38,023 bases of DNA from Clostridiales bacterium (GTDB lineage Bacteria > Bacillota > Clostridia > Oscillospirales > Acutalibacteraceae). Under the pieces are notes generated by a model. That model did not search any database. It worked only from the letters and a program-made list of their open reading frames with translations, and was not told where the DNA came from. The stretch's first letter is position 1; the number at the start of each line of letters is the position of its first letter. This document shows, piece after piece, positions 13,869-23,733 of the stretch. The DNA is taken from NCBI GenBank assembly GCA_022791355.1, contig JAAVYX010000245.1, positions 1 to 38,023 of the forward strand, in the 5' to 3' direction. The translations under genes and the position numbers were made by a program.

Positions 13869-16412
13869 CTATCGAACCACATAATCCAGGGCGGGAACGG
13901 TTACGTCGCCCACGGTATAGGCCTCGTTGGAATAATTGATATAGAGCTTTTGGCCGCCGCTGAAGGTTTCCACCACAACATCCCCGTTCAGCCGCTCATG
14001 CTTGACGATATACTGGTCGCATAGCGTATGCAGCCGGCCGTTCATCTCATTGTAAACCTCCACCATATCGTCCTTTACCGATTCGTAAGGCGTGGTAAAG
14101 CCGTAGAACAGCTTACGCAGAGAGGTAGAGTCGCGATAGGTGATCTTGTACATGGGCGCGGCGCCGTACTCAACGGTCTGGAGCTTTTCCTTCTGTTTGT
14201 CATAGAAGTGATTGAAGGGCTTGGCGGTGTAGGGAATCAGGCCATGCACCACCATCTGGTAGAAGGGCACGCTCTCATCCGAGAAGATATAACCGGTGGA
14301 ACTCATGGGAATATCCAGCAGCCAATCGGTACCGTCCAGCAAATAGGCGTTGCCCATGTAGGAAGCGGTGAGGGTCTGTTGCTGCATCATCCGGTAGAGA
14401 TCTCCCCAGATGTCGGCGCATTCGTCCCGGCCGGTGTTGTACTTGGAGTTGTAATCGTTGTAGATCATGCTGCCCATACGGTACTGGCCTATGCCCGGGT
14501 TGCCCAGCTTCTCCAGCTTTTGCATATAGCCTGGCATCTGCTTCTGCACATACATAGGCGAGAAGAGCTTATACCAGTAGGATTGGTACTCATAGATTTT
14601 CAGGTTGCTGTTGTAGGCCAGCTTGGAGCTGTCGATGTTGTAGGTGAAGGTATCGGCGTCCACAACGTTGCAGTCCAGGAAAACCTGACCGCCCGCGGCC
14701 TTGGTGTTTTCCACCAAGCGCCTGAGTCCCTCCTTGCCGCCCAGCTCGCTGGGCACCTTGAACTGGTTGGGCTCATACCGGCGATCCCAGGAATTGATGT
14801 GCAGGAGAGTATTGTCGATACCGGCGGCATTCAGCTCGTCGATAACCTGATTCATCTCTTCAAAGGTGGATAGCGGCATGACCTTTTGGAAGAAGAGCAT
14901 GGACTTGAGGGTGTAGCCGTACATGTCTATGGCCAGCGGCAGCTTGTCGCCGATGAGGCTGCTCTTCTTGATTTTCTGGTTATCCAGCAGATAGGTCCGG
15001 TAGGCGTTGGCCATACCGCTGTAATCGGCATCTTCTCCATCCAGGAAGACAAAGCGGACCTGCGGATTGGTTTTCATCCGCTCCTTATTATAGATGGTGG
15101 CCACGCCCGAGGCATACTGACTGGAAGATGTGACCTGCACCTGCGCACGGTAGAGGAAGGTGGCGTTGATCCGGTTGAGGTCCACCGTGTTGCCGCTGGG
15201 CAGGAATTTGATGCTGGCGTTGGCGTCGCCGTCCTCAATAACGGCCAGGTAAGCGTGACTGTTTTTCTTGACGCCGTAGACCGGCAGCATGGCCCGCTTG
15301 AGTCCTGTGGAATCCCGGTTGTTTTCCCAGGCCATATCCACGCTCTGATCGCTGTAGACGCTGACCTCGTACATTTCGGCCAAATCGCCGTGGGTGGTCT
15401 TATTATAGGTCAGCGCGCCCGACCCGTCGGGATAAAAGACGTAGCCCTCTTCGGTATCGGCCGCGGCGCCCATATTGGGGGCCACCTCCAGGTTGACCAG
15501 GCCGCCGTATTTGATAGACTTGAGCAGACCGAAATTATAAGAGCAGGTCTCAATTTCGTCCTGCATATCACGCCATTTTTTTGAAACAGCCGAAGGGATA
15601 TTGCTGTTGTTTTTCATGCGGCCAAGGATACCGTCGCCGCCGCACATATAATTTTTCAGCTCATCCTCCAGGATAATCTTGGCGCGGGACTGGGCGTAGG
15701 CGATACCTACCACCGAGTCCAGCGTACCCACCAGCTTTTCCAGCTCACTGAGCTTGGACCGGGATTTTTTGATATCCGATCCCGCGCCCTTGATCTTATA
15801 GTCCTCGATTTCATCCAGGGCCGCCTTGGCCGACTCGATGAACTTCTTGATCTTATCCAGATAGACGTTCATCTTTTCCACCGTGCCCTCGCCCTCGATA
15901 ATCCGGTCGGTGGGTACGGTGATCTGGAGGCTGCCGCCGTCCAGCTTGGCCTCTACGCTGAGCTCCATATTGATGGCGTCCAGCCGGTAATTGATCCGAA
16001 GGCCGCCGTCGATTTTCTCCATCTTGATTTCCGGTTCCATATTGTTGATGGGCATGGTCGTGGTGGAGGAATCGTTGTTATTGAGCTCGGTATAGGTTAC
16101 GATCAGCATGGAATCCAGCTGATCCTTCTGCATGGTTTGCAGGCTGGAGCGGTCGTAGGTATCGCTGGGAACGGCCGAATACCAGATGAAGCCGCTGCGC
16201 AGGTCCTTGACCGCCACAGCCCCCAGCTTTTCGTTTCCGTAGAGCTCGGCCTGGCTATTGGAGGCCATAAGCTGGTAATCGGCCGAAACCTGGGCGGTCG
16301 TGGCCTCCGCTGCGGGAGGGGCGCCGTCGGCGGGGTCGGCGAAAACCGACACCGCGAAAAGATTGACCGATAATGCCGCCGCCAGCAGTCCGGTAACTAT
16401 TTTTTTCATCAT
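13869..16412 (-). CDS. Secreted DUF5696 protein of a sugar-transport operon
   Basis: The 847-residue protein has a signal peptide (KKIVTGLLAAALSVNLFAVSVFA, about residues 3-26). The mature part begins with a beta-rich domain (AELYGNEKLGAVAVKDLRSGF), then a helical, probably coiled-coil stretch at about 180-240 (LDKIKKFIESAKAALDEIED). A large C-terminal region follows with TIM-barrel-like features (LPLAIDMYGYT, LLHINSWDRRYEPN, QVFLDCNVVDADTF, DGTDWLLDIPMSS). This matches DUF5696, which sits beside CUT1 transporters in Clostridia. A glycosidase or glycan-binding role is plausible but not shown. It starts inside the stop of the YIP1 gene (TAATG overlap), with AGGGAGG upstream. Confidence 0.85.
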   Translation of the reverse strand: MMKKIVTGLLAAALSVNLFAVSVFADPADGAPPAAEATTAQVSADYQLMASNSQAELYGNEKLGAVAVKDLRSGFIWYSAVPSDTYDRSSLQTMQKDQLDSMLIVTYTELNNNDSSTTTMPINNMEPEIKMEKIDGGLRINYRLDAINMELSVEAKLDGGSLQITVPTDRIIEGEGTVEKMNVYLDKIKKFIESAKAALDEIEDYKIKGAGSDIKKSRSKLSELEKLVGTLDSVVGIAYAQSRAKIILEDELKNYMCGGDGILGRMKNNSNIPSAVSKKWRDMQDEIETCSYNFGLLKSIKYGGLVNLEVAPNMGAAADTEEGYVFYPDGSGALTYNKTTHGDLAEMYEVSVYSDQSVDMAWENNRDSTGLKRAMLPVYGVKKNSHAYLAVIEDGDANASIKFLPSGNTVDLNRINATFLYRAQVQVTSSSQYASGVATIYNKERMKTNPQVRFVFLDGEDADYSGMANAYRTYLLDNQKIKKSSLIGDKLPLAIDMYGYTLKSMLFFQKVMPLSTFEEMNQVIDELNAAGIDNTLLHINSWDRRYEPNQFKVPSELGGKEGLRRLVENTKAAGGQVFLDCNVVDADTFTYNIDSSKLAYNSNLKIYEYQSYWYKLFSPMYVQKQMPGYMQKLEKLGNPGIGQYRMGSMIYNDYNSKYNTGRDECADIWGDLYRMMQQQTLTASYMGNAYLLDGTDWLLDIPMSSTGYIFSDESVPFYQMVVHGLIPYTAKPFNHFYDKQKEKLQTVEYGAAPMYKITYRDSTSLRKLFYGFTTPYESVKDDMVEVYNEMNGRLHTLCDQYIVKHERLNGDVVVETFSGGQKLYINYSNEAYTVGDVTVPALDYVVR

Positions 16413-18541
16413 TACATGTTACCTCCCTGCATGCTGAAATAGACCTTCCAGTTCTCAAAGATACCGGTGAAGAAGGATACCACATCATTGCCCAGCATGA
16501 AGATCATAGCGAAGACGACCCACATGAAGATACAGGCGAACAGGGTGATGATGATAATGCCCACCGTCTCAAAGAACTTATAGGAGTTCATGGACATGGT
16601 GCTGGCAAAGAAGAGGACGCCAACCCAAATCCACATGAGGCTTATCACGCCGTTATATAGGCCGGCGCTATTGAGGGACATGATGTTGGTCAGGCAGGCC
16701 AGCGGTATGCCCACAATAATATAGGGCAGCATACAGTAGGCCGAAGCGCTGAACACCTCGCGCATCTTGACCTCGCCGCTGCGGATGGTGGTCACCAAGT
16801 AATTGCCCACCACCCAGGTCAGCAGGGGCAGGAAGAGCATGAGAGTCTCCTGCGCCAGATTGACCCGGGCAATATCGGTTCCTCGGAAAGGATAGTGGGT
16901 AACAAAGAGGGTTAAGCACCGGGTCACAAAGGTCAGCAGATAGAGAACCAGAGGAATGACGATATCGTAATCCTGCCGGTGCCGGCGAATATTCCGGAAG
17001 CTCTCGTTGGGGTCGAAAATACATCCCAACAGAATTTGCAGCCGGCCCTTATTGTTGAACCACTTGATGCGGCTCTGCCGGTCGTAGGTCTGCTTATACC
17101 GCTTGTGGAGGTACATGATCAGCAGGACGATCAGAACGGCAATGGCGATGATGGAGAACATGACCAAAGCGAAATTCTCGCGGACGGTCTGCAGCTGATT
17201 TTCGTCAAAAGCGTCGGAATAGCCCTGCTTATAGTCGGCCAGACGGAACTCCTCGATGGCCTCCTCATACTGGTCGGCCCGCAGATAGGCGTTGCCCCGG
17301 CCGATATGGGCCATAGGATAGTTGGGATTCAGATCCAGAACCTTGTTCCAGTATTCCACAGCCTGATCGTACTGCCCCTTGTAATAGAGCTCCAGAGCGG
17401 TATGGATGGTCTTGGTAAATTCGGTGGGGACAAACTTGTGCAGAGCCGACTGGGTTTTATCAATTACATAGATATTGCCCTCGCTGTCCACGGCCATGCC
17501 GGAGGCGCCGCGGAAGCGGCCCTTCCACACGCCGGTGCCGCCGAAGACCATCAGGTTGTTACCCTCGCTGTCGTACTGATAGATACGACCGGTAACCGCA
17601 TCCAGAATATTGACGATGCCGCCGTTATTGGATACCGCTACGTCGGTGAAGGACTGCTCGGTGGACCGGGCGTTCTGGTCGTAATGGTGCAGCACATAGT
17701 CGGTGCGTTTCTCCCCAAAAAAGCCGGTGAAGGGGTAGATATTCTTGCCCACGGGCGAGAAGACCTTGAGCTGGCCCGAGGTCGCGCCCTGGGCGGTGGT
17801 GGTGTAAATGTAGTTTTCCTCGTCGATGTAGAAGTTGGTATGTACCGGCGGCATGGGCTGTTCCATACGGTCCAGCTGTTCCTCCGTGGCCACCAGGGAG
17901 GCCAGCTTATAGATCAGGTTGAAGGGAACCTTGGTAGGGGCCATATAGCCCTTGAGCTCATTGTTCTCGTCCAGCACGATGAAGCCGTGATAGTCGTCGG
18001 TGTTGATGACGAAAATCTGGCCGATCAGGTTGACGGCCACCTTCAAGGGCTTGAAGGGATAGTCGGTATCGTACAGAGGCGATTCGGGCTGGGTATAGAG
18101 CTTTTTCAGATTGCCGTCCTTATCGGCCAGCAGCAGACGGCCGTTGTCGGTATCGGCGATGAGCATATCCCCCGAATCCTCATAGACATAAATGCCGTTG
18201 GGATTGGCCAGGGTCTCGCCGCTGAAATTGGAAAAAGTCTGAACGTCGCTTCCGTCCACATTCATGCTGACGATACGGTTGTTGCCGCCGTCCACAATAT
18301 ACATGCGGTCGGAATGGGTGATGAAGATATCGGTGGGGCTGGCCAGCTGGCCGGCCTCCTCGTTGATATACTTATCGGCCGACTCCGCATTATAGGTCAC
18401 CGGGATAAAAAGCCGGTAGCCCTCGTTGTCCAGCACATAGTCCTGCTCGTCATAGGCGCTGGCCTGCATACCCAGTATGCCGGCGGCCAGGATGAAGACA
18501 AGGAATATGATGCTGATACGCTTTAGTTTATTCCAATTCAT
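16412..18541 (-). CDS. NHL beta-propeller / TPR / YIP1 membrane protein
   Basis: The 709-residue protein has three parts. After a signal peptide (ISIIFLVFILAAGILGMQASA), residues about 60-375 contain NHL-type blades (SPTDIFITHSDRMYIVDGGN, NPNGIYVYEDSGDMLIADTD, GASGMAVDSEGNIYVID). A pair of TPR repeats at about 380-440 follows (YKGQYDQAVEYWNKVLDLNP, GRGNAYLRADQYEEAIEEF). The rest is a membrane region: one helix near 460-480 (FALVMFSIIAIAVLIVLLI) and a five-helix YIP1 domain at about 510-700. Propeller and TPR should face outside. The arrangement recurs in Clostridia sugar-transport operons, but its function is unknown. GGAGGGG precedes the ATG. Confidence 0.85.
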   Translation of the reverse strand: MNWNKLKRISIIFLVFILAAGILGMQASAYDEQDYVLDNEGYRLFIPVTYNAESADKYINEEAGQLASPTDIFITHSDRMYIVDGGNNRIVSMNVDGSDVQTFSNFSGETLANPNGIYVYEDSGDMLIADTDNGRLLLADKDGNLKKLYTQPESPLYDTDYPFKPLKVAVNLIGQIFVINTDDYHGFIVLDENNELKGYMAPTKVPFNLIYKLASLVATEEQLDRMEQPMPPVHTNFYIDEENYIYTTTAQGATSGQLKVFSPVGKNIYPFTGFFGEKRTDYVLHHYDQNARSTEQSFTDVAVSNNGGIVNILDAVTGRIYQYDSEGNNLMVFGGTGVWKGRFRGASGMAVDSEGNIYVIDKTQSALHKFVPTEFTKTIHTALELYYKGQYDQAVEYWNKVLDLNPNYPMAHIGRGNAYLRADQYEEAIEEFRLADYKQGYSDAFDENQLQTVRENFALVMFSIIAIAVLIVLLIMYLHKRYKQTYDRQSRIKWFNNKGRLQILLGCIFDPNESFRNIRRHRQDYDIVIPLVLYLLTFVTRCLTLFVTHYPFRGTDIARVNLAQETLMLFLPLLTWVVGNYLVTTIRSGEVKMREVFSASAYCMLPYIIVGIPLACLTNIMSLNSAGLYNGVISLMWIWVGVLFFASTMSMNSYKFFETVGIIIITLFACIFMWVVFAMIFMLGNDVVSFFTGIFENWKVYFSMQGGNM

Positions 18542-18553
18542 TGTCTCCCCTCC

Positions 18554-19444
18554 TTAACCCTTAATACCGGAATAGGCCATAGCCTTCAAAATATTGCTTT
18601 CCATGATGACCGATATGACGATGGACGGCAGCGTGGTCAGGAAGACGGCGGCCGACTGGGCGCCCGCCCGGGCCACCGTACCCACGCCGGATCCGATGGT
18701 GCTGAGAATCAGCGGGATGGTCTTCATGGCCTGCTTATTGATGTAGATGAGCGGGGCGAAGCTGTCGTTCCAGTTGGCGGTAAAGGCGAAAACAACGATG
18801 GTGGAAATAACCGCCTTGGTCATGGGCGCCACGATCTTGCGGAAAATTTTAAAGTTGCCGCAGCCATCCAGCTTTGCGCTTTCCAGCAGCTCGTTGGGAA
18901 CCTGGGAGACAAACTGCTGGTAGAGGAAGAAGTACATGGGCGTGGCCAGCTTGGGGATGATCAGGGACCAGTAGGTATTAAGCATGCCCATCTCGTTGAT
19001 GATCAGGTAGATGGGGATCTGGCCGGCCGGCACTGAGAACATCAGAGCGTAGGTTACGATCTGCCCAAATAGCTTCATGCCCTTTAAGTTCATCTTCTCG
19101 GCCACGAAAGCGCCCATGGAGCAGACCACAACCGTACCCGCCACCGAAGCCACGGTTACCAGGATACTGTTGAATACGTACCGGGTGAAGGGAACCACCT
19201 TACTGTCCAGCGTGGCCACCAGATCGGTGAAGTTCTGCATGGTTGGATGCCGCACGAAGAAGCGGGGCGGGAAGAGGAAGAGCTCATCCAAGGGCTTGAA
19301 GGCCGTACAAATCATATAGATCAGGGGCAGAAGGAAGAATACGGCCAGCGCGATCATGATGAGGTAGAAGATAACCCGTCCGGGCGTAATCTTCCGCCAG
19401 CTGAATTTTCTTACTTTGATTTTCTTTATATCGATTGCCTGCAT
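18554..19444 (-). CDS. Carbohydrate ABC transporter permease (MalG type), first pair
   Basis: The 296-residue permease has six helices starting with IFYLIMIALAVFFLLPLIYMI, the EAA loop LLESAKLDGCGNFKIFRKIV at about 190-209, and the MalG-type N-terminal stretch TAFKPLDELFLFPP. It lies 12 bp after its MalF-type partner. GGGGGG precedes the ATG. It would move oligosaccharides delivered by the large solute-binding protein at the head of the operon. Confidence 0.93.
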   Translation of the reverse strand: MQAIDIKKIKVRKFSWRKITPGRVIFYLIMIALAVFFLLPLIYMICTAFKPLDELFLFPPRFFVRHPTMQNFTDLVATLDSKVVPFTRYVFNSILVTVASVAGTVVVCSMGAFVAEKMNLKGMKLFGQIVTYALMFSVPAGQIPIYLIINEMGMLNTYWSLIIPKLATPMYFFLYQQFVSQVPNELLESAKLDGCGNFKIFRKIVAPMTKAVISTIVVFAFTANWNDSFAPLIYINKQAMKTIPLILSTIGSGVGTVARAGAQSAAVFLTTLPSIVISVIMESNILKAMAYSGIKG

Positions 19445-19455
19445 CGTCGTCCCCC

Positions 19456-20424
19456 CTATTCGCCTTTTGAGGAGAATACTTTCATAAATATTCTACCAAG
19501 TCCAAAGTTCAGTATAAACAGGATAAACGCGATGGCGGAAGCGTAGCCCAATTCGAAACGCAGGAAAGCGTAGTCGTACATATGGGCGACGATGGTGTGC
19601 GCCGCGTAATCCGGGCTGGGGAAGCCGGCGATACCGGTGGCCAGGTCAAAGACGCCCAGAGCGCCCACAACGCCCATAACGGCGTTGAAGAGCAGCTGGG
19701 GCTTGACCGACGGCAGGGTGATATAAATCAGCTCCTGGAACTTGTTGCGGATACCGTCGATCTGGGCGGCCTCGTAACGGTCCTGCGGGATGTTGTTGAG
19801 ACCGGCCAGGTTGGTCAGGAAGCCCTGACCCATACTACTCCAGAGGGCTATGATAATGATAACCGGCATGATGTAGGTGGGATCGGTATTCCAGAGGATA
19901 GGCTCGCTGATGAGTCCTAAGCTGATCAGCTTATCATTGATATAGCCGTAGCGGTCGCTGGAGAAGAGCACCAGCCAGATGACCGACATGGAAACGGCGC
20001 CGGTCAGGGAGGGGGCGTAGAAGGCCATGGCAAAGGCGTTGCGGAACTTCAGCTGGTTAATCAGCCAGGCGAAGAGGAAGGAGAGCAGGAAGCCCGCGGG
20101 GCCTACGATGATGGCGTATGTAAAGGTATTCTTACACGCCGTGATAAACAGGTCGTCGTTGGTGAACAGGTCCTTATAGTTGTCCAGGCCGGCCCAGGTC
20201 ATGGGCTGCACGATATTGTAATGGGTAAGACTCAAGATCAAGCTCCATACGACCGGCACAACGATAAAGATGATAAACAGAAGGATAAAGGGCGCGGCCA
20301 TCAAATAGCCGGACATTTTATCCCGCGCGTAGCCATTGAGCAGCTTGCCTTTCTTTTTAGGAGCCGGCGCTTTCTGTTCCGCTGGACCCGCGCCGGTGAC
20401 CTTTGTGTTCGCGCTACTAATCAC
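19456..20424 (-). CDS. Carbohydrate ABC transporter permease (MalF/LplB type), first pair
   Basis: The 322-residue permease has a cytoplasmic lysine-rich tail, then helix 1 at MAAPFILLFIIFIVVPVVWS and five further helices. The EAA loop is RYEAAQIDGIRNKFQELIYI at about 216-235. The likely start is GTG at 20424 with an AAAGGTG site upstream; the next possible starts would remove part of the tail only. It follows the solute-binding protein gene by 43 bp and pairs with the MalG-type gene. Confidence 0.92.
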   Translation of the reverse strand: MISSANTKVTGAGPAEQKAPAPKKKGKLLNGYARDKMSGYLMAAPFILLFIIFIVVPVVWSLILSLTHYNIVQPMTWAGLDNYKDLFTNDDLFITACKNTFTYAIIVGPAGFLLSFLFAWLINQLKFRNAFAMAFYAPSLTGAVSMSVIWLVLFSSDRYGYINDKLISLGLISEPILWNTDPTYIMPVIIIIALWSSMGQGFLTNLAGLNNIPQDRYEAAQIDGIRNKFQELIYITLPSVKPQLLFNAVMGVVGALGVFDLATGIAGFPSPDYAAHTIVAHMYDYAFLRFELGYASAIAFILFILNFGLGRIFMKVFSSKGE

Positions 20425-20467
20425 TTATCTCTCACACCTTTTTCCTAAATGTAGTGAACCAGAGGGG

Positions 20468-23400
20468 TTATTTCCCCTTGTTTCGGGTGGCTTCCTCCTC
20501 GGTGATAAAGCCGTACTCGATGCGCTTGCGGAGCATCTCGTTGGAGATATCGTCGATGGCCTTTTCCCAGGATTTGCGGGCGTTCATATCGTTCATAACC
20601 ACGCGGGTCCAGGCGTTGTTGACGTTACGCGCGGTATAGTAGCCGCCCAGTACGTTGGGCTGGTTCTTGAAGCTGCCGAAAACCTCCTTGAAGACGGGGA
20701 TGTGCTCGGACGTCCAGGGCAGACGGAAGAAGGCCTCCACATTGGCGGTGTTCCACCGGGCCTCCTGGCCCATGGTCGCCTCCACCTCGGTGGAGAAGTT
20801 GAACTGCACGTCGGCCGACGTCCACCACTTGGCAAACTCCCAAGCCTTATCCTTCTGCTCGGAATCGGTGAACATCATCAGGGTGGTGGAAGCGCCGCCG
20901 GCCGTCCGGTCGATGGATCCGTCTTCCTGTACGGTGCCGGGGATGGGAGCCACCATCCAGCGGCCGTACAGGTCGGGGGCCGCGTACATGATCTTGAGGT
21001 AATCGTTATAGCCGCCGATGACCAGCGGGATATCGCCGATACGGAAGTGGTTGTAGATATCGGCGGTACGCTCAAAGTTGTAGACCGTGTAATTCTTGGT
21101 CCACTGGAGGAATGCCTGATAGGCCACGTCGCTTTCCAGCGCGGTTTCGCTGCGGTCCTCATTGTAATACTCGCCGCCCTGCTGGAAGAGGAAGGGGGCG
21201 TAATCGGATGCCATGTAGAACCGCATGCCGTTCTGGTCCAGAATCGGCAGGACCTCGTTGTACAGCTCGGTCCAGGTATCGGGCACCTTGGCCCCGATTT
21301 CCTCCATGATGTCGGTTCGGTAGAACATGAGCTTGAAGTCCACATTCTCAGGCAGAGCGTACATGCCGGGCCGCTCCTGATCCTTGGGCTGGTATTCCAT
21401 GGGCTCCAGAGAACCGGGCAGGAAGCGGGAGGCCACTTCGTCAAAGTCGTCAAAGTTTCTAAGGTCGTAGGCCGCGCCGCGGATGGCCAGCTCTACAGGG
21501 GTTAAGGAGTCGCTTCCCAAAGCGATATCCGGCACCTTGCCCGAGATAACCGCCAGCATCAGGGGACTGATGCTGCCCACAGCGCCCACCGATCCCGAGG
21601 GCAGGACGTTGACCTTGATACCGATGCCGGTTTCGGGCGTAAACTCCTCGGAGGCCATCTGCTGGATGATCTCGCACATCTCCTTGCTGCGGGCCACCCA
21701 GACGTCCAGGGCCTTGCCCTGCACCACCTGATCGCCGGTGGTGCTGACGTACATGACGTTATCGTAGTCCTTGATAAAGGAGAGGGCAAAGTTCACGCAG
21801 GTGCCGGCCAGCTTTTCCCAGATGCTGCTCTTGGGCATTTTGGCCTCCACGCCGGGGGCCACAAACTGCACATAGTCAATCTTCATGGGCTGATCCTGGA
21901 TATTGAAATACCAGGTGGAAACGCTGGTCTGGGTGGTGGTGAGCTCGTCGAGCTTGGAGGGGATTTTCTTGGGCCGCTGAATCAGGTAATCCAGCTGGTC
22001 GGCCGCGGTATTCAGAGAGTTGGCCAGGGTGGGCATCTTGCGGGAATGGGTTTTGAGGAAGTCCACCTGGGCGCGGTAACGGTCCCGCAGGTCCTCCATG
22101 TCGCTGATGAGGGAGGGAACCTTATCCTGCAGCCGATAGTCGAAGTTTGCGTCCGGGTCGGTGCCGGTAACCTTGGTGATATTGCGGATGAGCTGGGACA
22201 TATCGTTATTGATATCCAGCAAATTGCTGATCACCTCGGCCGACGCGCCCATTTTCACCTGGATGCCCAAGGTGTGCTGCCCCTTCTCCAGATAGAAGAG
22301 ATAGGGATTGCCGTCGGCGTCCGAAAGGGTTTCGTTCTGCCACTTGGTCGAGTAGCCGAAAGCGTAGGCCTCCATCTCCTGGAAGGGGACCTGACCGTCG
22401 ATGGTGATCTGCCGGTATACGTTCAGGCCCTCGCCGTGGTTCTGGAAGAGACGAAGGTTGAGCTTATACAGTCCCGACTCGGGCACGTCCATGACCCACT
22501 GGATAAGCTGGTTGCCCTTTCTCCAGTTGAAGCCGCCCACCGTGTTGAGCTTGACATGGCCGCGCACATAGGGGGTGGTACCGGGATCGGAATCGGCCTC
22601 CCGGCGGAGAATCTGGCTCGACCGGTAATCGGACAGCTCGCCCTCCTTATATACCGGATCGCCGGTATACTCCTTATAGCCCTTGGCGTCGTACTCGGCC
22701 TTGACCTCGGCATAGGTCTTGTAGGCGGCGGACGGGACCAGGGAGATATCGCCGATATACATGTCAGCGTTTACATATTCCAAAGTAATGGTGTGATCGC
22801 CGGCGGTCAGGAGATAACGGAAGGGGGTCATCACCATACCGTCCACATGGGTCACCACATTGGTATCCCACTCGATGACCTGCACCAGCTTGGGGGTGAC
22901 CTCGTCGCCGTTGGCGTCCTTAACCGGCTCGGCCTCCTCGGTCCACTTGCGCAAAAAGCCGATGTTGCCGCTCTCCTCAAAGGGAAGCTGCCCGTCAACG
23001 GCAATCTTGCGCTGGATGTCGGACTTGTCATCCTCTGTGGGGAGGTAATCGATATGGATATCGTACAGCCCGGTCTTGGGTACCTTTACCTGCCAGCTTA
23101 AGGAGCCGGTCGCCTTGTCGGACAAAACGGCCGGACCGTTATAGCCGGCTTCATTCTGCGCCACGGTCGCCGCGCCGGCGGCCGTGGCAGCGCCGTCCGC
23201 GCGCAGGATCACCTTGTCGGTCTCGCGCAGGCCGTAGCTGTCAATCGATTGATAGGCGGCTGAAACGTCGTCGTATTCCAATCCGAGACTGCTGGCGCCG
23301 CCGGAAGCGTTTCCGCCCTCCGACAGAATTTGGTCGATGGACGATCCGCCCTGATCCGCGTCCGCCGTCTGGGCTCCAGACGTTCCGGCCCCGTCAGACG

Positions 23401-23536
23401 CGCCCGCCGTACCGGCCGGCTGCCCGGTCCCATCGGTCTCCTCGGCCCAGGCGCTGATTCCCGCGCCGGTCGAAAGGAGGCAAAGAGACAACAGCAGCGC
23501 AGTCAAACGCGCATAGCCCTTTTTCCTGATTTCCAT
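20468..23536 (-). CDS. Large extracellular solute-binding protein with N-terminal glycan-binding-like modules
   Basis: The 1022-residue protein is more than twice the usual length of a family 1 sugar-binding protein. A signal peptide ends near residue 31 (GISAWA/EET) and a Gly/Ala/Thr linker follows. Two similar beta-sandwich-like modules come next, at about 95-280 and 290-450: compare GLYDIHIDYLPTEDDKSDIQRK and GLYKLNLRLFQNHGEG, and IAVDGQLPFEE with ITIDGQVPFQE. They resemble CBM35/CBM6-type or PA14-like domains. A helical linker (about 455-580) leads to the binding fold at about 600-1010 (VPDIALGSDSLTPVELAIRGAAYDL, GMYALPENVDFKLMFYRTDI, TTLMMFTDSEQKDKAWEFAKWW). There is no lipobox, so anchoring is unclear. 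ATG 23536 follows AAAGGGG; the longer frame lacks a site. Confidence 0.88.
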   Translation of the reverse strand: MEIRKKGYARLTALLLSLCLLSTGAGISAWAEETDGTGQPAGTAGASDGAGTSGAQTADADQGGSSIDQILSEGGNASGGASSLGLEYDDVSAAYQSIDSYGLRETDKVILRADGAATAAGAATVAQNEAGYNGPAVLSDKATGSLSWQVKVPKTGLYDIHIDYLPTEDDKSDIQRKIAVDGQLPFEESGNIGFLRKWTEEAEPVKDANGDEVTPKLVQVIEWDTNVVTHVDGMVMTPFRYLLTAGDHTITLEYVNADMYIGDISLVPSAAYKTYAEVKAEYDAKGYKEYTGDPVYKEGELSDYRSSQILRREADSDPGTTPYVRGHVKLNTVGGFNWRKGNQLIQWVMDVPESGLYKLNLRLFQNHGEGLNVYRQITIDGQVPFQEMEAYAFGYSTKWQNETLSDADGNPYLFYLEKGQHTLGIQVKMGASAEVISNLLDINNDMSQLIRNITKVTGTDPDANFDYRLQDKVPSLISDMEDLRDRYRAQVDFLKTHSRKMPTLANSLNTAADQLDYLIQRPKKIPSKLDELTTTQTSVSTWYFNIQDQPMKIDYVQFVAPGVEAKMPKSSIWEKLAGTCVNFALSFIKDYDNVMYVSTTGDQVVQGKALDVWVARSKEMCEIIQQMASEEFTPETGIGIKVNVLPSGSVGAVGSISPLMLAVISGKVPDIALGSDSLTPVELAIRGAAYDLRNFDDFDEVASRFLPGSLEPMEYQPKDQERPGMYALPENVDFKLMFYRTDIMEEIGAKVPDTWTELYNEVLPILDQNGMRFYMASDYAPFLFQQGGEYYNEDRSETALESDVAYQAFLQWTKNYTVYNFERTADIYNHFRIGDIPLVIGGYNDYLKIMYAAPDLYGRWMVAPIPGTVQEDGSIDRTAGGASTTLMMFTDSEQKDKAWEFAKWWTSADVQFNFSTEVEATMGQEARWNTANVEAFFRLPWTSEHIPVFKEVFGSFKNQPNVLGGYYTARNVNNAWTRVVMNDMNARKSWEKAIDDISNEMLRKRIEYGFITEEEATRNKGK

Positions 23537-23645
23537 ATAGATCCCCTTTCCCGTTTTACAGTCGCTCGCCCGCTTAAAAAGCTGGTGATTCACAGGCGGT
23601 TGCCGTCCCCCTGTGAAGCGCAGCGATGCATTTTATTTTAGACGT

Positions 23646-23725
23646 TTCCGAATATTGTCGAAAACGTACATTAGCCAGGAATGCATGTGTGCACTCTGCA
23701 CAAAATCCTGAAAATTGTCGCAAAG
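23646..23725. promoter_or_regulatory. 60-bp-spaced direct repeat, possible activator operator
   Basis: TTCCGAATATTGTCGAAAAC (23646-23665) and TCCTGAAAATTGTCGCAAAG (23706-23725) match at 15 of 20 positions and start exactly 60 bp apart, close to six helical turns. They lie in the leader of the transport operon. Paired direct repeats are usual for AraC-type regulators; the AraC protein at 8206 is a candidate binder by inference only. Confidence 0.4.
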
Positions 23726-23733
23726 AGGCAAAT

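Noticed and set aside
16979-18526. Long plus-strand frame opposite the NHL/YIP1 gene, and a similar one at 20336-21505
   Set aside because: Same antisense codon-bias effect; products are Val/Gly/Leu/Asp-rich without recognisable motifs, while the minus-strand genes are clear.
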